From JAYWXI01 sp036016955 (lineage in GTDB: Bacteria; Bacteroidota; Bacteroidia; Flavobacteriales; Weeksellaceae), in the NCBI RefSeq assembly GCF_036016955.1, contig NZ_JAYWXI010000030.1, positions 1 to 9,340 on the forward strand: a stretch of DNA of 9,340 nt, given 5' to 3'. A model generated the notes under the pieces. That model was not told the DNA's origin, made no database searches, and saw only the letters and a program-made list of their open reading frames with translations. The position numbers were made by a program, and so were the translations under genes. This document shows positions 5,504 through 9,340 of this stretch, in pieces (the stretch's first letter is position 1; the number at the start of each line of letters is the position of its first letter).

Positions 5504-7696
5504 TTGAATATTTTTCCTTACTATAAACAACCCGACGCCAAAGACTGTGGCCCCACTTGCTTACGAATCATAAGCAAGTTTTATGGTAAAAATATTCCTC
5601 TTCTGCAAATTCGCCAACTTTCAGAGACCACTCGGGAAGGAAGTTCGCTATTAGGTTTAAGTGATGCAGCGGAAATTTTAGGATTCAAGACTTTAGGTGT
5701 TCAAATTGATTATCTAACACTGAAAGAAGAAGTTCCACTGCCTTGCATCGTACATTGGAACAAGCAACATTTCGTAGTTGTTTATAAGATTGATAAATCA
5801 GGTAAAGTTTATGTATCAGATCCCAGCTATGGCCTAATAACCTATGAGAAAGAAGAATTTATAAAGCGATGGATTGGCAATAATGCTGATGAATCCACTG
5901 AAGAAGGTATAGCGTTAATTCTGGAAACCAGTCCCGAATTCTATAAAAATGAGTTTGATATCGAAGAAAGCAAGGCAAGTTTTTCATTTCTCTCAAAATA
6001 TCTGCTTAAATACAAATCTTTAGTCCTACAATTAGCAATAGGCTTATTAGCTGGAAGTTTATTATCCCTAATCGTTCCCTTTCTTACTCAAAGTATAGTA
6101 GATGTTGGCATACAAAACCAAGATTTAAACTTTATTTACCTTGTCTTGCTAGCACAGGTTATGCTATTTTTGGGAAGGATGAGTATAGAGGTTATTCGGA
6201 ACTGGATACTACTGCATCTTTCTACGCGCATCAATATATCAATTGTTTCAGATTTCTTTATAAAACTAATGAAACTTCCCATTAGTTTTTTTGATACGAG
6301 AATGACGGGTGATATCATGCAGAGGATAAATGATCATACCCGGATTGAGCAACTCCTTACTAATTCCTCACTAAATACCCTTTTTTCATTAGTCAATCTT
6401 GTTATCTACAGTATTATTCTTCTATTCTATGACTACAGATTATTTGTGATTTATCTTGTTGGTGCCATTACCTACCTTGGTTGGATTACATTTTTTCTTA
6501 AAAAAAGAAGGGAGTTGGATTATAAGAGGTTTTCCCAAATCTCACAGGAACAAAGCAAGGTTATCGAACTTGTAAACGGGATGCAGGAAATAAAGATGCA
6601 CAACGCCGAAAAGCAAAAGCGTTGGGGCTGGGAATTTGTTCAGGTTAAACTATTTAAACTGAGAATCAAATCGCTCTCACTGGAACAATGGCAATCAGTC
6701 GGCGGAAACTTCATCAATCAAATAAAAGATATTTTAGTAAGTTTCCTTTCCGCTAAATTGGTGTTAAGTGGCAATCTAACATTAGGTATGATGCTTTCAG
6801 TTCAATACATCATTGGGCAACTTAACAGCCCTTTAATGCAATTAATTGACTTCATTCGTCAGTATCAGGATGCAAATATTGCTTTGGAAAGATTGGGAGA
6901 AATTCATGATAAAGAAGATGAAGAAAATAAGGATGAACAATATGTTTCTGAAATTCCACAAAAGGATATTGAAATCAAAGATGTTTCATTTCGATATATT
7001 GGTTCAGATCAGTTTGTTTTTGAGAATTTGAATCTTACCATTCCCTACCAAAAAACTACAGCTATTGTGGGAGCCAGCGGAAGCGGTAAAACAACACTTT
7101 TAAAACTTCTCATGAAATTCTATGAACCGAACTCTGGAGAAATCCGTATCGGAAACACTAATCTTAAAAATATATCTCCAAGATTATGGAGAGACCATTG
7201 CGGTGTTGTGATGCAGGAAGGCTATGTGTTTAATGATACTATTGCTGAAAATATTGCAGTGGGTGAAGATTATATAGACAAGCAAAAATTAAGAAAAGCA
7301 GTCGAAATTGCAAACATTAAAGATTTTGTGGAAAGCCTACCGTTAAGTTATAATACCAAAATAGGTAACGAAGGAGTTGGCGTTAGTGGCGGGCAAAAAC
7401 AACGTTTGTTTATAGCAAGAGCTGTTTACAAATCTCCGGATTACATTTTCTTTGACGAAGCAACAAGCTCATTAGATGCCAACAATGAAAAAATCATTAT
7501 GGAAAACTTGGAACAATTTTTTGAAGGTAAAACTGCTATTGTCATTGCGCACCGTTTATCAACAGTAAAACACGCAGACAAAATTATTGTTTTAGATAAA
7601 GGTAAAGTGGTTGAAGAAGGTAGCCATACAGAGTTAGTAGCTTTAAAAGGAGAATATTACCGGTTAGTAAAAAATCAATTAGAACTTGGAAACTAA
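5504..7696 (+). CDS. Peptidase-containing ABC transporter (PCAT, C39 type)
   Basis: This 730-aa inner-membrane exporter cuts off double-glycine leaders and moves the peptide out. The N-terminal C39 peptidase domain (1-140) has Gln9 (oxyanion hole), catalytic Cys15 in DAKDCGPTCL, His89 in QHFVVV and Asp106 in SDPSYG. The transmembrane domain (about 165-450) has several long hydrophobic segments. The ATPase domain follows with Walker A GASGSGKTT near 523-531, Q-loop MQEG, signature VSGGQKQR near 627-634, Walker B IFFDEATSSLD near 648-658, and H-loop IAHRL near 680. All catalytic residues are intact and the length is normal. Translation begins at TTG (5504): no ATG is possible upstream (stop at 5489) and later starts would lose Cys15. 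It lies one base after the GLPGLI stop and overlaps hlyD by 11 bases. Its match to the GG-leader precursor at 1816 is the clearest functional link in the operon. Confidence 0.95.
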   Translation: MNIFPYYKQPDAKDCGPTCLRIISKFYGKNIPLLQIRQLSETTREGSSLLGLSDAAEILGFKTLGVQIDYLTLKEEVPLPCIVHWNKQHFVVVYKIDKSGKVYVSDPSYGLITYEKEEFIKRWIGNNADESTEEGIALILETSPEFYKNEFDIEESKASFSFLSKYLLKYKSLVLQLAIGLLAGSLLSLIVPFLTQSIVDVGIQNQDLNFIYLVLLAQVMLFLGRMSIEVIRNWILLHLSTRINISIVSDFFIKLMKLPISFFDTRMTGDIMQRINDHTRIEQLLTNSSLNTLFSLVNLVIYSIILLFYDYRLFVIYLVGAITYLGWITFFLKKRRELDYKRFSQISQEQSKVIELVNGMQEIKMHNAEKQKRWGWEFVQVKLFKLRIKSLSLEQWQSVGGNFINQIKDILVSFLSAKLVLSGNLTLGMMLSVQYIIGQLNSPLMQLIDFIRQYQDANIALERLGEIHDKEDEENKDEQYVSEIPQKDIEIKDVSFRYIGSDQFVFENLNLTIPYQKTTAIVGASGSGKTTLLKLLMKFYEPNSGEIRIGNTNLKNISPRLWRDHCGVVMQEGYVFNDTIAENIAVGEDYIDKQKLRKAVEIANIKDFVESLPLSYNTKIGNEGVGVSGGQKQRLFIARAVYKSPDYIFFDEATSSLDANNEKIIMENLEQFFEGKTAIVIAHRLSTVKHADKIIVLDKGKVVEEGSHTELVALKGEYYRLVKNQLELGN

Positions 7697-8990
7697 AAAA
7701 GACATATTAGATAGTATAGAACTTCGTTCAGAATCTGTTCAGGATATTTTGTCGCGTCCTCCACATTGGATGATCCGCTGGGGCAATACGCTGATTTTTA
7801 TCATTATGCTGATGGTATTACTCATGAGTTATTTCATTAAGTATCCTGAGTTTGTTCCAGCGCCTATCATTGTCACTTCGCAAAATCCACCTGAAAAAAT
7901 TATTATCAGAACCAACTCTAAAATTGAGAAAATCTTTATAAAAGATCATCAGGAAGTTAAAAAGGAGGATATTCTTATGGTTTTGCAATCGGCAGCAAAT
8001 TATAACGATGTTTTAAAGCTTAAAAAAATTGTAGATTCTCTTTCCCCTACTCAAATAATGGGATTTCCATTATCTGAAACTTCAAAATATAAGCTGGGAG
8101 AACTGCAAAGTGATTATAATACTTTTGCGAAAGCATTTCAGGATGAAAAGCTTTTTACAATATTAAAACCATATGCCCCTGAAGATATCGCTGCAAACCA
8201 AAGCTTATCTGAAAACAAGGGAAGAATAGTAACTATGCAACAACAATTGAGTTTAGAAAATGCTAAACTAGATTTAAGTAAAAAAAATTATGAGCGCTCT
8301 CAGCAATTATATAATCAGGGTGTCATTGCGAAAATGGAATTAGAAAATGAAAGAATTAAGTATTTGCAGGCTCAACAAAATGTAAAAAATCTAAATCTTT
8401 CTATATCACAATTACAGGAGAGCATAACAAATCTTAACAAAACGAAAAGTGGAGTTGCTATCAATGCTGAAAAAGATAAAATTAATTACTCATCCCAAAC
8501 ATTGCAATTATTCGAACAATTAAGAAAATCATTAAAACAGTGGGAACAAAACTATCTGGTTATTTCTTCTACTAATGGAATAGTGAGTTTTCAAAAATTT
8601 TATGGTGAAAATCAATTTGTCCAAGCAGGAGATGCTATATTATCTATACTTCCTAAAGACAAAGAAGCCATAGTTGGAAGGATGTCTGTCCCAGCAACAA
8701 ATTCTGGTAAAATTGTACAAGGTGAAAAAGTATTAATTAAACTAGATAATTATCGTTATCAGGAATATGGCATTGTAGAAGGAAGAGTACAAAATATTTC
8801 CCTTACCCCAGATGATAAAGGAAATTACTATGTGGGTGTTATTTTACCAAAAGGTCTAAAGACATCATATAATAAAATGCTTCCTTTTGATAAAGAATTA
8901 AAAGGTAATGCAGAGATTGTAACTAAAGATTTAAGATTAATTGAAAGGTTCTTTTACCAAATAAGACAGTTATTAGGATATCAAGATTAA
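7686..8990 (+). CDS. HlyD-family secretion adaptor (membrane fusion protein)
   Basis: The 434-aa periplasmic adaptor links the ABC exporter to an outer-membrane channel. N-terminal IELRSESVQDIL and PPHWMIRWGN (11-34) are typical of Bacteroidota HlyD proteins paired with PCATs. One transmembrane segment follows (about 34-51), then a lipoyl-type half domain with NSKIEKIFIKDHQEV (about 77-91), a long alpha-helical hairpin of heptad character (about 165-290, for example QQLSLENAKLDLSKKNYERS), the second lipoyl half (VISSTNGIVSF), and a C-terminal beta-barrel region. The start is TTG at 7686, overlapping the exporter stop by 11 bases; the next in-frame ATG would lose the conserved N-terminus. The next gene begins one base after its stop, so exporter, adaptor and channel form one unit. 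Confidence 0.92.
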   Translation: METKKDILDSIELRSESVQDILSRPPHWMIRWGNTLIFIIMLMVLLMSYFIKYPEFVPAPIIVTSQNPPEKIIIRTNSKIEKIFIKDHQEVKKEDILMVLQSAANYNDVLKLKKIVDSLSPTQIMGFPLSETSKYKLGELQSDYNTFAKAFQDEKLFTILKPYAPEDIAANQSLSENKGRIVTMQQQLSLENAKLDLSKKNYERSQQLYNQGVIAKMELENERIKYLQAQQNVKNLNLSISQLQESITNLNKTKSGVAINAEKDKINYSSQTLQLFEQLRKSLKQWEQNYLVISSTNGIVSFQKFYGENQFVQAGDAILSILPKDKEAIVGRMSVPATNSGKIVQGEKVLIKLDNYRYQEYGIVEGRVQNISLTPDDKGNYYVGVILPKGLKTSYNKMLPFDKELKGNAEIVTKDLRLIERFFYQIRQLLGYQD

Positions 8991-8991
8991 A

Positions 8992-9234
8992 ATGAAGAAT
9001 GCACTTATTTTCTTTTTTGTATTTATTTTAACAGAGATAAATGCTCAAAAAAAATGGCCATTGCAGCAATGTATAGACTATGCCGTGAAAAATAATTTGC
9101 AGATAGTGCAGAATAATTTCAACAAAAATATTCAGGAAAAAAATCTGGATATTGCCAAAAGAGAAAAATTGCCAACAGTTTCAGGAACTTTTAATAATAA
9201 TGCAAGCTTTGGGCAGGGACAAGATGTTGTGTAA
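8992..9234 (+). pseudogene. TolC-like outer-membrane efflux protein, interrupted by IS after about 79 codons
   Basis: The frame starts with a Sec signal peptide (MKNALIFFFVFILTEINA, cut before QK) and continues with WPLQQCIDYAVKNNLQI and ENLDIAKREKLPTVSGTF-like text (KNLDIAKREKLPTVSG), which is the standard N-terminus of TolC/OEP proteins. Normal members have over 400 residues. Here the reading ends at a TAA (9232-9234) formed by the first bases of the insertion sequence whose left end is at 9228. Genuine coding DNA therefore ends at about 9227. The remaining part may lie beyond the IS, outside the window. As it stands the operon lacks its own outer-membrane channel, so export would need a TolC from elsewhere in the genome. 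The interruption appears recent, since the visible codons carry no other lesion. Confidence 0.88.
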
Positions 9235-9264
9235 GCTCCCCCGAAAACAGTACAATTTAAAAGT
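9228..9264 (+). repeat. IS3-family terminal inverted repeat, left end
   Basis: TGTGTAAGCTCCCC, then CGAAAA, then CAGTACA and, six bases before the end, AAAAGT. It is the inverted partner of 78-113. The differing block in the middle (CGAAAA here, ATTTT in the other) is what one sees between left and right repeats of one IS3 element. Confidence 0.8.
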
Positions 9265-9288
9265 ATAAAATTATTAAATTTAAATTGT
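9252..9288. repeat. 10-bp perfect inverted repeat upstream of IS orfA
   Basis: ACAATTTAAA (9252-9261) and TTTAAATTGT (9279-9288) are exact inverted copies separated by 17 bases, partly inside the terminal repeat and 10 bases ahead of the orfA start. In mRNA read in from tolC it could form a stem near the orfA start. It may equally be a transposase or regulator binding site. Confidence 0.6.
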
Positions 9289-9298
9289 CAGAAACATT

Positions 9299-9340
9299 AT
9301 GAAAAAGAGCAGATTCAGTCCGGAGCAGATAGCTAAGATA
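9299..9340 (+). CDS. IS3-family transposase OrfA, N-terminus (partial)
   Basis: Fourteen codons are visible, reading MKKSRFSPEQIAKI, the start of the helix-turn-helix OrfA (transposase, IS3/IS911 type) of IS3-family elements, where K/R-S-R-F-S-x-E-Q-I is characteristic. OrfA binds the IS ends, and a -1 frameshift into OrfB normally gives the active transposase; OrfB would be outside the window. The frame is open to the last base. Confidence 0.88.
   Translation, partial: MKKSRFSPEQIAKI

Larger units (their letters stand above)
9228..9340 (+). mobile_element. IS3-family insertion sequence, left part (runs off window)
   Basis: The element starts at 9228 with TGTGTAAGCTCCCC inside tolC. It continues through a 37-base terminal repeat, a non-coding stretch with a 10-bp inverted repeat, and the start of OrfA at 9299. 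It has the same orientation as the IS whose right end closes at 113, and the same repeat family, so the two could be copies of one element. The three bases before it (TGT, 9225-9227) would be one half of a 3-bp target duplication; the other half is out of sight. Confidence 0.85.

Noticed and set aside
6136..7031. Frames inside the exporter gene (minus 6136-6318, plus 6846-7031)
   Set aside because: Both are shadows of the intact 730-aa exporter frame.
114..9227. Searching the two inner IS flanks for a matching target duplication
   Set aside because: The bases after the left IS (CCA) and before the right IS (TGT) do not match. They would match only if one event had created both junctions, so nothing can be concluded from the window.

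Overview
The window is AT-rich DNA that looks like a member of the Bacteroidota, most likely a flavobacterium of the Chryseobacterium/Elizabethkingia type. The reasons are a GLPGLI-family protein, a lipoprotein and signal peptides of Bacteroidota type, A/T-only leaders without Shine-Dalgarno sequences, a Bacteroidota VapE-like ATPase, and the gene set of a 'grasp-with-spasm' peptide-modification locus. No species can be fixed from the sequence alone.

Layout: (1) Bases 1-113 are the right end of an IS3-family insertion sequence. Its terminal repeat (78-113) is an imperfect inverted copy of the IS left end at 9228-9264. (2) 114-991 is the 3' part of a vapE-like P-loop ATPase gene, cut at its 5' side by that IS. 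(3) 992-1323 has no gene and carries terminator-like hairpins between two convergent genes. (4) 1324-1653 (minus strand) is a small XRE-type regulator with a coiled-coil tail. It is divergent from the peptide operon across a region with a dyad that could be its operator. (5) 1816-9227 is one colinear RiPP operon: a 64-aa precursor with a double-glycine leader, a hairpin that may act as an attenuator, a lipoprotein, an ATP-grasp ligase (gwsG), a 60-aa small ORF, a SPASM protein without a radical SAM domain (gwsS), a GLPGLI protein, a C39-peptidase ABC exporter (PCAT), an HlyD-family adaptor, and the first ~79 codons of a TolC-like outer-membrane channel. (6) The TolC gene is cut at 9228 by an IS3-family element whose orfA starts at 9299 and runs off the window.

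Proposed logic: the precursor is transcribed from its own promoter under control of the divergent regulator. GwsG probably joins acidic side chains to hydroxyl or amine side chains in the core (graspetide chemistry), with GwsS as partner. The C39 domain of the exporter then removes the leader at the GG site, and the exporter, HlyD and TolC would move the product across both membranes. The lipoprotein and GLPGLI protein are envelope proteins of unknown role. Because the tolC gene is interrupted, export now needs another TolC or the locus is decaying.

Two points stand out. One is the small ORF wedged between the two maturase genes with overlapping ends on both sides; its C-terminus is rich in Ser/Thr, Asp and Lys and could be a second, leader-less substrate or an accessory peptide. 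The other is the pair of like-oriented IS ends bracketing the whole 9.1-kb segment, which resembles a composite transposon or an IS-mediated rearrangement.
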